Assembly: GCF_001713455.1 (NCBI RefSeq)
Contig: NZ_CP016464.1
Coordinates: 2,962,001 to 3,026,000 of the forward strand
Direction: 5' to 3'
Length of the DNA: 64,000 bases
Source: Bosea sp. RAC05
GTDB lineage: Bacteria; Pseudomonadota; Alphaproteobacteria; Rhizobiales; Beijerinckiaceae
Position numbers and translations under genes: made by a program. Positions within the stretch are counted from its first letter, which is position 1; every line of letters begins with the position of its first letter. This document shows, piece by piece, positions 47,306-56,511 of the stretch. The notes under the pieces are model-generated. The model had not been told where the DNA came from and made no database searches. It saw only the letters and a list, made by a program, of their open reading frames with translations.

Positions 47306-48403
47306 TCAGTCCGTCAGCCAGATCAGGGCATGGGGCGAGAGCGTGACGGTCGCTGCAGCCCCGACCTCGTGCAGCTCGCGCCCCGACAGGAACGGCGTGT
47401 CGACCGCGACCTCGGTGGCGCCGACGCGCACGCCGTAGCGCACGCTCGCGCCGAGGAACTCGCGATGCGCCACGATACAGGGCAGAGCCAGCCCGTCGCC
47501 GGCCTGGTCTGTGGCCCCCGTCAGGGCGGCGTGCTGGGGGCGGAAGACGAGCTTGGCGCCGTCAGGGATGGTGATGTCAGCGCTGATCGGGAGCTTGATC
47601 CCGCCCTCGATGGCGAAATGGCGCTCTGTACCCGTGCCGACGACGCGGCCGTCGAGGATATTGGCGGTGCCGAGGAAGTTCGCGACGAAAAGATTGGCGG
47701 GGCGCTCATAGAGCTCCATCGGCGTACCGACCTGCTGCACCACGCCATCATTCATCACCGCGATGCGGTCGCAGATCGTGTTCGCCTCCTCCTGGTCATG
47801 GGTGACGAAGATCGTCGTGAGCCCGAGCCGCTGCTGCAGGTCGCGCAGTTCGCGGCGGACCTGGACACGCATCTTGGCATCGAGATTGGACAAGGGCTCG
47901 TCCAGCAGCAGCACCTTCGGCTCGACGGCGACCGTGCGGGCGACGGCGACCCGCTGCTGCTGGCCGCCCGAGAGCTGCGAGGGGCGGCGTCCGGCGAGAT
48001 GTCCGAGGCCGACGAGATCAAGCGCGACGGCGACCCGCCGGTCGACCTCGGCACGGCCGACGCCACGCTCTTCCAGTCCGAAGGCGACATTGCGCGCCAC
48101 CGTCATATGCGGCCACAGCGCATAGGACTGGAAGACCATGCCGACATCGCGCTTCCAGGGTGGCAGGCCGGAAATGTCCTTGCCGCCGATCAGCACGCGG
48201 CCGGTATCGGCCTGGTTGAAGCCGGCGATCAGGCGCAGCAGCGTGGTCTTGCCGCAGCCCGACGGGCCGAGGAAGGCGAAGAACTCGCCGGGCTTGATCG
48301 ACAGATCGACGGTCTTCAGGACGTGGTTGTCGCCATAGGAGAGGTTGACCCCCTCGATGTCGACCGAGACGGCCGGGGTCGTCAGCGGGGCGATGGCATT
48401 CAT
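47306..48403 (-). CDS. ABC transporter ATP-binding protein (Fbp/Pot/Afu type), system 1
   Basis: A 365-residue ABC ATPase. Walker A is LGPSGCGKTTLLRLIAG, Q-loop VFQSYALWPHM, signature [14 protein letters not shown], Walker B VLLLDEPLSNLD, and a C-terminal TOBE regulatory domain (from about residue 240, ending in VTLSPHALIWLTD). This is the FbpC/PotA/AfuC layout. It is the last gene of a three-gene importer transcribed leftwards with the permease at 48405 and the binding protein at 50275. Its start is two bases from the permease stop. Confidence 0.93.
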   Translation of the reverse strand: MNAIAPLTTPAVSVDIEGVNLSYGDNHVLKTVDLSIKPGEFFAFLGPSGCGKTTLLRLIAGFNQADTGRVLIGGKDISGLPPWKRDVGMVFQSYALWPHMTVARNVAFGLEERGVGRAEVDRRVAVALDLVGLGHLAGRRPSQLSGGQQQRVAVARTVAVEPKVLLLDEPLSNLDAKMRVQVRRELRDLQQRLGLTTIFVTHDQEEANTICDRIAVMNDGVVQQVGTPMELYERPANLFVANFLGTANILDGRVVGTGTERHFAIEGGIKLPISADITIPDGAKLVFRPQHAALTGATDQAGDGLALPCIVAHREFLGASVRYGVRVGATEVAVDTPFLSGRELHEVGAAATVTLSPHALIWLTD

Positions 48404-48404
48404 G

Positions 48405-50129
48405 TCAGTGGCCCATTCCTTTGGCCTTCTGGCTGCGTTCGATGATCAGATGCGAGATGAAGGTGCAGAGTGCGACGAGCAGAACCGCGACGACGCCGAG
48501 CGCAGCGCCGGGACCCCGGCCGGCGGCCGACTGCATGAAGACGTAGAGGCCGAAGGCGAGCGGAGCGTCGGAGTTCGACTGGACCAGCATCAGCGTCGCC
48601 GAGAGCTCGACCGCCGCCGTCGAGAAGCTGGTCACGAAGCCGGCGAGAATGCCGCCCGCCATCAGCGGCACGACGACCCGCCTGACGGTGCGGGCCTTGG
48701 TGGCGCCAAGGTTTTCCGCCGCCTCCTCCAGCGAGACTGAGATCTGCTGGAGCGCGGCATAACAGGCCCGCAGCGCATAGGGCAGACGCCGGATCGCGAG
48801 CGCGAGCACGATGGTGATCCACAGCGACGCCAGCGGCGTGCCGTCCGGCAGGGTGACGCCATAGAAGGTTCTGAGGTAGCCGATGCCGAGCACCACGCCG
48901 GGAATGGCGAGCGCGGCGGAGGCCGCCCAGTCCAGCCATTCGCGGCCGATCAGCTTGGTGCGCAGGACGAGATAGGCGATCGCGACGCCGAGCACGATGT
49001 CGATACCGCCGGCCAGCGTCGCATAGATCAGCGTGTTCTTGATGTAGACCGAGCTTTCGCCGAAAACGCGGGCGTAATGCGCCGTGGTGAAGGCGTCCGG
49101 CAGCGGCGAGAACGACCAGATCGTCGCGAAGGACAGCAGCAGCAGCCCGAGATGCGGCGCCAGCACCAGCGCCAGGATGAGGATGACGACGCCATAGCCG
49201 AGCACGGCTTCCCAGGGCGTCATGACGCGCCGTGCCAAACCGCCGCCGCCACGCTGGGTCGTGGCGTAGTCGCGTCCCTTCAGCGCCAGCGCCGACAGCC
49301 ACATGGCGATCACGGAGGCGACGATCAGCACCACGGAAATGACGTAGCCCATCGGGTCGGCGATGCCGATCGAGGTCACCCGCAGATAGGCCTGCGGCGC
49401 GAGCATGTCCTTGACGTTGAGCAGCAGCGGCGTCGCCAAGTCGTCGAAGACCTTGACGAAGACGAGCGAGGCGCCGGCCAGATAGCCCGGCAGCGCGAGC
49501 GGAAAGACGATGCGGCGGAACAGGCGAAAGCCCGAGGAGCCGAGATTCTGCGCCGCCTCCTCCATCGCCCGGTCGATGTTGCGCAGCGCCGCCGAGAGAT
49601 TGATCAGGATGAAGGGGAAGTAGTGGACGGACTGGACGAAGATGACGCCGTTCAGCCCCTCCATGAAGCCGATCTTGAAGCCGAACCAGTCGTCCAGCAG
49701 CAGGTTGATCGAGCCGTTGCGGCCGAAAAAGAGCTGCATCGCGACCGCACCGACGAAGGGCGGCATGATCAGCGGCAGGAAGCCGAGGGTCTGCACCAGC
49801 ATCGCGCCGCGGAAAACGAAGCGCGTCGTCAGATAGGCGAGCGGCAGGGCGAAGACCGAGGCCCAGACCACCGACATCGCCGAGACGTAGAAGGAGTTCC
49901 ACAGCGAGCGCATGAACAGCTCGGTGCGGACGAAATCGTAGAAGTTCACCAGCGTGAAGTTAGACGTGCCCTTCTCGGTGAAGGCGACGTAGAGCACGGT
50001 CCCGACCGGCAGCCCCAGAAACAGCAGCAGGAAGGCCGCGATCGCCAGCGCCAGCGCGATCTGGCCTGGCGTGGCGGAGAGGCGGCGGGCGCGGGGAAGA
50101 GTGGCGCTGGGAATGGCGGTCATGGGCAC
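48405..50129 (-). CDS. ABC transporter permease, two fused permease domains, system 1
   Basis: A 574-residue permease with twelve predicted membrane segments in two halves, as in FbpB/AfuB-type importers. The first EAA-type loop is AMEEAAQNLGSSGFRLFRRIVFPLALPG, the second is SLEEAAENLGATKARTVRRVVVPLMAGG. GTG 50129 or ATG 50123 can start it. It takes its ligand from the solute-binding protein immediately upstream (50275). A palindromic repeat of about 100 bases fills the gap between the two genes. Confidence 0.92.
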   Translation of the reverse strand: MPMTAIPSATLPRARRLSATPGQIALALAIAAFLLLFLGLPVGTVLYVAFTEKGTSNFTLVNFYDFVRTELFMRSLWNSFYVSAMSVVWASVFALPLAYLTTRFVFRGAMLVQTLGFLPLIMPPFVGAVAMQLFFGRNGSINLLLDDWFGFKIGFMEGLNGVIFVQSVHYFPFILINLSAALRNIDRAMEEAAQNLGSSGFRLFRRIVFPLALPGYLAGASLVFVKVFDDLATPLLLNVKDMLAPQAYLRVTSIGIADPMGYVISVVLIVASVIAMWLSALALKGRDYATTQRGGGGLARRVMTPWEAVLGYGVVILILALVLAPHLGLLLLSFATIWSFSPLPDAFTTAHYARVFGESSVYIKNTLIYATLAGGIDIVLGVAIAYLVLRTKLIGREWLDWAASAALAIPGVVLGIGYLRTFYGVTLPDGTPLASLWITIVLALAIRRLPYALRACYAALQQISVSLEEAAENLGATKARTVRRVVVPLMAGGILAGFVTSFSTAAVELSATLMLVQSNSDAPLAFGLYVFMQSAAGRGPGAALGVVAVLLVALCTFISHLIIERSQKAKGMGH

Positions 50130-50152
50130 TCGGCAGGGAGATCATGCGCGGC

Positions 50153-50256
50153 GTCATCCCGGCCGCAGCGAATCGGAGTGCCGGGATCCATCGCAGGGCG
50201 TTGCGCTCGACGATGGATCCCGGATCGACGCGGCCTCGCCGCTTGTCCGGGATGAC
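50153..50256. repeat. Palindromic intergenic repeat element (about 104 bases)
   Basis: The ends GTCATCCCGG and CCGGGATGAC are inverted, and inner arms GGGATCCATCG and CGATGGATCCC are too. The layout, wrapped around AT-poor CGAATCGGAGTGC, is that of the small palindromic repeats scattered in intergenic DNA of Hyphomicrobiales. It sits between the permease and binding-protein genes of system 1 and, as RNA, would form a long hairpin. Only one copy is seen in this window. Confidence 0.7.
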
Positions 50257-50274
50257 GGTTGAGGTGCGGACGGC

Positions 50275-51591
50275 TTACTTCGCCGCCTTGAGCGCCTCTT
50301 CGGCCTTGGCCTTCGCCTTGGCGTAGCTGTCGCGGGCGAAGCTCGCCCATTGCGCCTCGACCTCGGCCTGGCGGGCGCCCTTCTCCTTGCCGCCGGTGAA
50401 GGCGCCGCGCAGTTCGGCGCTGGAGGCCTGGGTCTCGCTGACCGGCATGGCGACGATGAGGGTGCGGGCCTCTTCCAGCAGGGCCTTGGCCTGCGGGTTC
50501 GGCTTCTTCGCCAGTGCCGCCTCCACCTCGTGCAGCGTCTTGGTGACGCCCTTGAGCGCATCGAGCTGGAACGAGATCAGCTGGTCGAACAGCGTGTCGA
50601 CGACGGCGGTGCGGGCTTCCGATTTGTCGACGTCGAAGCCGATCATCTTCTGGAAGCGCGCATCGGTGAAGGGGTTCGGATAGTCGGCGCCGGCCTTGGC
50701 ATAGACGGCCGGATTGACCGGCAGACGGCGGATGCCGGGCTCGAGGAGGACCTCCTGCCCCGCGGGCGAGAGCAGGAACTCGACGAAGGCCTCGGCGGCA
50801 GCCCGGTTGGGCCCGTTGGCGACGATGCCGACATTGGCGGGCACGACCGTGGTCACGCTCGGATACACGAACTTGACCGGAAAGCCCGAGGCCTGCGCCG
50901 AGAAGGCGAAGAAGTCGATCACGATGCCGACGCCGACCTGGCCGGAATTGACCTGCTCGGGAACGCCGAAGGAGCGCTCGTTGATCGCGCGAAAATTACC
51001 CGCCATCTCCTTGATGGTGCGCCAGCCCTTGTCCCAGCCCTCCCCCTGCAGAATCGTCTCGATCGTCAGATGGGTCGTGCCCGAGCGCGAGGGCGCCGCG
51101 ATCGCGACATGGTCGAAGAAGACGGGCTTGGCCAGGTCCTGCCACTCCTTCGGTTCGGGCAGCTTGTTGGCGCGGGCATAGCGCTCGTTCCACATGATGC
51201 CGTAACCGGAGGCCGCGAAGCCCGCATAGAAGCCGGCGGGGTCGTTGATCGGGTAGGAGCCGATCTTCTCGGGGATGCCGGTCGCCTTGGGCTTGTAGGG
51301 GCTGAGCAACTGCTTGCCCTTGAGCACCTCGAAGGCGTCCGGCGCCGAGGCCCAGAACAGATCGACCTGGTTGTTCGCCTTGGTCTCCTCAAGATACTTC
51401 ACGCCGGCATTGGTGTTGCGGTTCTGGACCTCGAGCGTGACGCCGGGCGTCGCCTTTTCGAACGCCTTCTTGATCGGGTCCGTGACGTCCTTCGAGAAGG
51501 AGGTGACGACCGTGACCTTGCCCGCCGGGGCCTGGGCCAGGGCCAGCGAGGATGTGACGGCGAGAGCCATCGCCAGAACCAGTGTCTTCAT
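50275..51591 (-). CDS. ABC transporter substrate-binding protein (AfuA/PgtC-like), system 1, with extended C-terminus
   Basis: A 438-residue periplasmic binding protein. The signal peptide is MKTLVLAMALAVTSSLALAQA, after ATG 51591 with GGGAGGT upstream. The domain has VDLFWASAPDAFEVL, ASGYGIMWNERYARAN, and APSRSGTTHLTIETILQGEG followed by RSFGVPEQVNSGQVGVGIVIDFF. The last block recalls, from memory, the AfuA/PgtC group that bind phosphorylated sugars or phosphoglycerates rather than iron. About 100 residues beyond the usual end form a Lys/Ala/Glu-rich helical tail ending in AKAKAKAEEALKAAK. The ligand is therefore uncertain; a phosphorylated metabolite is favoured by context. Confidence 0.85.
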   Translation of the reverse strand: MKTLVLAMALAVTSSLALAQAPAGKVTVVTSFSKDVTDPIKKAFEKATPGVTLEVQNRNTNAGVKYLEETKANNQVDLFWASAPDAFEVLKGKQLLSPYKPKATGIPEKIGSYPINDPAGFYAGFAASGYGIMWNERYARANKLPEPKEWQDLAKPVFFDHVAIAAPSRSGTTHLTIETILQGEGWDKGWRTIKEMAGNFRAINERSFGVPEQVNSGQVGVGIVIDFFAFSAQASGFPVKFVYPSVTTVVPANVGIVANGPNRAAAEAFVEFLLSPAGQEVLLEPGIRRLPVNPAVYAKAGADYPNPFTDARFQKMIGFDVDKSEARTAVVDTLFDQLISFQLDALKGVTKTLHEVEAALAKKPNPQAKALLEEARTLIVAMPVSETQASSAELRGAFTGGKEKGARQAEVEAQWASFARDSYAKAKAKAEEALKAAK

Positions 51592-51888
51592 CGCAACCGT
51601 GACCTCCCGGACTGATTGACCGCGCCCGGCATCGAGGCCGGACATGCGTAGCTCGGCGGCTCGCCGCCATGCGCGTCATGAAACTGTCATATCCACCCTC
51701 GGCTTGTCACCCTGCCCTACTGCACCGGGCCCCATGCTGCCACATGCCCAGGCAATCCGTGACCGGGCCGACGGCCATGGCTGGGCGATGGTCCGAGCGG
51801 GAGGGCCGGCTCGCGGGTTGAATATGACGGTTTTGTGTCACATACCTGCAGCAAGCCGGACGAACCGGCAGCGCGGGAGAAATGTTCG
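51592..51888. other. 297-base divergent intergenic region between system 1 and phnD
   Basis: It should hold promoters for both directions. CTGTCAT at 51684-51690 and ATGACGG-TTTT-GTGTCAC at 51824-51841 resemble halves of a PhoB box, but neither is a full two-repeat match. No gene is visible. Confidence 0.4.
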
Positions 51889-52938
51889 ATGAGCCTCAAA
51901 ATGACCCATCTCGCGGCGACGGCGTCGCTGCTGGTCCTGAGTCTGGGCGGCTGGAGCAGCCAGGCCGCGGCCCAGGACACCTGCCCCAACCGGGGCCAGC
52001 TCGACACGATGTATTGCGACGCGGATCGCGACCTCGTCGCCGACGCCCCCACCGACCCGAAGAGGTGGAAGGACCCCTCCGCGCTGGTCTGGGCTTATAC
52101 GCCGGTCGAGGATCCGGCCGTCTACGCCAACATCTTCAAGCCGCTGAGCGACCATCTCGCCACCTGCACCGGCAAGCGGATCGTCTACTACCCGGTCCAG
52201 TCCAATTCGGCCGAGATCGAGGCGATGCGCTCGGGACGGCTGCATTTCGCCGGATTCTCGACGGGCCCCACCGGCTTTGCGGTCAACCTCGCCGGCGCCG
52301 TGCCCTTCGCCGCGAAAGGCTCGTCCGAGGGCGTTCGCGGCTACAACCTCGTCGCCGTGGTCAAGGCCTCGAGCCCCTATCAGAAGCTCTCCGACCTGAA
52401 GGGCAAGAAGGTCGCTCACACCTCGCCCTCGTCCAATTCGGGCAATCTCGCACCCCGCGTCCTCTTCCCCGAGCACGGCTTGACGGCGGAGACCGACTAC
52501 AAGCCGCTGATGTCGGGCGGGCACGACAAGTCGATCCTCGGCGTCGTCTCGGGTGACTACGACATGGGCGCGGTCGCCGGCGACGTCTACGAGCGCATGA
52601 TCGTGCGCGGCACGATCAAGAAGGAGGATGTGCGCGAGATCTACCGCAGCGCGATCTTCCCGACCTCGTCATTCGCCTATGCCCACGACCTCAAGCCCGA
52701 ACTCGCCAAGAAGCTGACCGACTGCTTCTACTCCTTCCGCTTCACGCCCGAGATGACCAAGGAGTTCAACGGCGACGACCGCTTCCTGCCGATCACCTAC
52801 CAGAAAGACTGGGCGGTGGTGCGCGATGTCGCCGAGAAGTCGGGAACGCCCTACAACAAGTCGGCCTATGACGCCGAGGCCAAGCGCGAGGCGGACGCGC
52901 TCGCCAAGAAGAACGCGGCGCCGGCCAAGGCGCCCTGA
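51889..52938 (+). CDS. phnD: Phosphonate ABC transporter substrate-binding protein
   Basis: A 349-residue periplasmic binding protein of the PhnD/phosphate-phosphonate family. After the signal sequence (TASLLVLSLGGWSSQAAAQD) the family motifs follow: SNSAEIEAMRSGRLHFAGFSTGPTGFAVN, then LSDLKGKKVAHTSPSSNSGNLAPRVLF, the phosphonate-binding serines/threonines. ATG 51889 with GGGAGA eight bases upstream is used. It is the first gene of phnD–phnC–phnE, importing phosphonates or phosphite. No C–P lyase, phosphonatase or aminotransferase gene is present in the window, so ligand and fate are open. Confidence 0.92.
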   Translation: MSLKMTHLAATASLLVLSLGGWSSQAAAQDTCPNRGQLDTMYCDADRDLVADAPTDPKRWKDPSALVWAYTPVEDPAVYANIFKPLSDHLATCTGKRIVYYPVQSNSAEIEAMRSGRLHFAGFSTGPTGFAVNLAGAVPFAAKGSSEGVRGYNLVAVVKASSPYQKLSDLKGKKVAHTSPSSNSGNLAPRVLFPEHGLTAETDYKPLMSGGHDKSILGVVSGDYDMGAVAGDVYERMIVRGTIKKEDVREIYRSAIFPTSSFAYAHDLKPELAKKLTDCFYSFRFTPEMTKEFNGDDRFLPITYQKDWAVVRDVAEKSGTPYNKSAYDAEAKREADALAKKNAAPAKAP

Positions 52939-52974
52939 TCACAAGACGCCGTCGTCGAACGAGGTTTTCCCATC

Positions 52975-53756
<782 letters not shown>

Positions 53757-53760
<4 letters not shown>

Positions 53761-55385
53761 GCGCACCTCCGCTCGCCTCGGGAAGCCTGCGCGCCCGCGC
53801 CTTTCCGCCAAACTGGCCCCTGCGCATCGGCGCGGCGCTGTTTCTCGTCTATGTCGCCTATGCCGCGCAGATCCTCGACATCCGCTGGGAGCGTTTCGTC
53901 CTGGGGCTCGACAATGGCGCCCGCTTCATCGGCCGGATGTTTCCGCCCAACACCGCCGCCGACAAGATGCAGCTCTTGTGGTCGGGGATGCTGGAATCGC
54001 TGCAGATCGCGATCATCGCGACGGCGGCGGGCGTGCTGCTGGCCCTGCCGCTCGGACTGTTTGCCGCGCGCAACCTGATGCCCCTGCCGGTGACCGTCGC
54101 GGCGCGCGGCGTCATCGCGCTGTGCCGCACCTTCCATCCGGTCATCGTCGCCATCCTGTTCGTCAAGGCGGTGGGCTTCGGTGCGCTGGCCGGCGTGATG
54201 GCGCTGGTGGTCGCGACGCTCGGCTTCATCGCCAAGCTGATCGCCGAAGCCATCGAAGAGATGTCGATGAAGCCTATCGAGGCGCTGCGCGCCGCCGGCG
54301 CGCCGTTCCTCTCGGTGGTGACGATGGGCGTAGTGCCCCAGGTGCTGCCGCGCTTCATCGGCTTTGCCGCCTACCAGCTCGACTCCAACCTGCGCAATTC
54401 CGCGCTGGTCGGCCTCGTCGGCGGCGGCGGCATCGGGGCGACGCTGTTCACCGCCTTCCAGCGCTTCGACTATGATTTCGTCCTGACCATCATCATCGCG
54501 ATCATCGTCACCGTGATGGCGGGCGAGGTGCTCTCCGCCTTCATGCGGCGGATCTACCAGGACGAGGCCCCGTCCGGCCTCGTGGTCGAGAGCCCGCAGG
54601 GCCGGCTGTGGCGCCGGTTCACGCCGCTGGAACGCGGCCTGAGGCTGGCGTTCTGGGGGCTGGCGGCGCTGGCGCTCGGCTGGTCGGTCCAGACCATCGA
54701 GGTCATCCCGGAATTTCTCTACGACGCGCCGCAGCAGACCGCGGACCTGTTCGGGCGGATGTGGCCGATCGACTGGAGTTATTTCGGCAAGACCGTCGGC
54801 ACCGCCCTGGTCGAGACGCTGCATACCGCAACGCTGGGCACGATCCTCGCCGTCCTGCTCGCGACCCCGGTCGCCCTGATGTGCGCCCGCAATGTCGCGC
54901 CGTCGCCCTGGGTCAATGCGCTCGGCCGCTTCATCCTCGTCGCGACGCGCTCGGTGCATACGCTGGTCTGGGCGCTGCTGTTCGTCGCCGTCTTCGGGCC
55001 GGGCGCGCTGGCGGGTGTGATGGCGGTGGCGATCCACTCGATCGGCTTCACCGGCAAGTTCCTGTCCGAGGCGATCGAGGAAGCGAAAGCGGGCCCGATC
55101 GAAGCGCTGCGTGCCGCAGGCGCCTCGCGCCGCGCCATCCTGCTGAAGGGCTTCTGGCCCCAGGTAAAGCCGGCCTTCCTGGCGGTGAGCCTGTTCCGCT
55201 GGGACATCAATGTCCGCGAGAGCGCGGTCCTCGGGCTGGTCGGCGCGGGGGGGCTGGGCGTCGCGCTGCAAGCCTCGATGGACAACCTCTACTGGGACCA
55301 GGTCGGCCTCGTGCTCCTGGTGATCTTCGCGGTCGTCGTCGTGACCGAGATCGTCACCGCGACCATCAGGTCGCGGGTCATCTAG
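53757..55385 (+). CDS. phnE: Phosphonate ABC transporter permease, two PhnE domains fused
   Basis: A 542-residue permease in which two PhnE-type domains are joined in one chain; many relatives have separate phnE1 and phnE2. Each half keeps its own EAA loop: [25 protein letters not shown] in the first and [25 protein letters not shown] in the second. Each half also has the following helix ending GLVGGGGIG or GLVGAGGLG. About ten membrane helices. It forms the complete channel for PhnCD alone. Its gene starts with an ATGA overlap with phnC. Confidence 0.93.
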
Positions 55386-55424
55386 CGGGGGATCGGACGA
55401 TCCGATGCGCGGGGAAGCGGAGCC

Positions 55425-56447
55425 TTACTTCGGGGCGAGATAAGACTGCCAGCGCTTCAGAAACTCCTCGCGCTTTGCCGCCGCCTCGGTCTCATCTGTG
55501 TCGAAGATCTTGATGCTGGCCATGGCGGGCAGGTCGGCATGCTTGGCGACATCGATGTCAGACCGGCTCGGACGCCGGAAGGCGGCCTCGAGCAGGGCGA
55601 TCTGCACCTCCTTCGAGAGCAGCAGATCATAGGCCGCTTTCGCTGTGGCGCCGGCAGGCGCGCCCTTCACCAGCACCTGGAACTCCGGCGTCGAGAACGT
55701 CCCCTCCGCAGGATAGAGCAGCGAGATTTCGCGCTGCCCACCGGCGACATAGGCATAGGCATTGGATTCGAAGGTCAGCCCGACGGCATATTCGCCCTGA
55801 GCGACACTGCGCAGGACGGTCGAGGCCGCGCTCGATACCGTCAGGTTGCCGGCCAGGGTCTTGAGCGCGTCGGGCCCGAGCAGCTTGTCGATGCCCCAGA
55901 GGATCGTATAGGCGGTCGAACTGTTGGCCGGGTCTGCGATGATGATCTTGCCCTTGAAGGCCGGGGCGAGCAGGTCCTTCCAGCTCTTGGGCGCAGGCGT
56001 CCCGCCGAGTTGGTTCTTGTTGATCATCGCCACGACGAGATGGACGTTCGACGCCGTCCACAGGCTCTGCGGATGGCGCAGGGCGGCCGGGATGCTCGCG
56101 GCCTCCGGCGAGGCATAGGGCTCGAACAGCTGCGTGAAGGCGCCGAGCGTGTTGGCGCTGGAACTCCAGAACAGGTCGCCCTGCGGCTTGCCGGCCTCTG
56201 CCTCCAGCCGGCGCAGCAGCTGGCCCGAGCCGCCGGTGATCGTGCTGATCTTCACATTGGGCAGCTTGTCCTTGGCGACGCCGAGGATGGCGTCGACCGA
56301 CTGGGCGTTGTTGGAGGTGTAGAGCACCACATTGCCCGCAGCGGCCTGCGCCATGGCCGGGCCGAAGGCGGGTATGGCGGACAGGCCCGCAAGCCCGGCG
56401 AGCAGTGTGCGGCGGTCGATGGTCTTGGTCATGGTCGATCCCTTCAT
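55425..56447 (-). CDS. ABC transporter substrate-binding protein (Fbp/Afu type), system 2
   Basis: A 340-residue periplasmic binding protein of the family 1/Fbp type. The N-terminus TIDRRTLLAGLAGLSAIPAFGPAMAQA contains a twin-arginine-like signal, unlike the Sec signal of system 1. Core segments include VVLYTSNNAQSVDAIL, LEAEAGKPQGDLFWSSSANTL and FKGKIIIADPANSSTAYTILWGI. Typical FbpA iron ligands (paired tyrosines) are not evident, so iron may not be the ligand. ATG 56447 with GGAGGG upstream is used. It is the first gene of the 56447–58152 importer, transcribed leftwards after its permease and ATPase, which lie upstream in transcription order. Confidence 0.88.
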   Translation of the reverse strand: MKGSTMTKTIDRRTLLAGLAGLSAIPAFGPAMAQAAAGNVVLYTSNNAQSVDAILGVAKDKLPNVKISTITGGSGQLLRRLEAEAGKPQGDLFWSSSANTLGAFTQLFEPYASPEAASIPAALRHPQSLWTASNVHLVVAMINKNQLGGTPAPKSWKDLLAPAFKGKIIIADPANSSTAYTILWGIDKLLGPDALKTLAGNLTVSSAASTVLRSVAQGEYAVGLTFESNAYAYVAGGQREISLLYPAEGTFSTPEFQVLVKGAPAGATAKAAYDLLLSKEVQIALLEAAFRRPSRSDIDVAKHADLPAMASIKIFDTDETEAAAKREEFLKRWQSYLAPK

Positions 56448-56511
56448 GGTAGTTCCCTCCTGATGGTCGCGGGTCACTGTCCCCGCGCCGGTTGTTTCGT
56501 GACGCGTCGGC

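Noticed and set aside
47306..51591. Calling importer system 1 an iron(III) transporter
   Set aside because: The ATPase and permease would allow it, but the binding protein lacks an obvious paired-tyrosine iron site and resembles the AfuA/PgtC group, so the ligand was left open.
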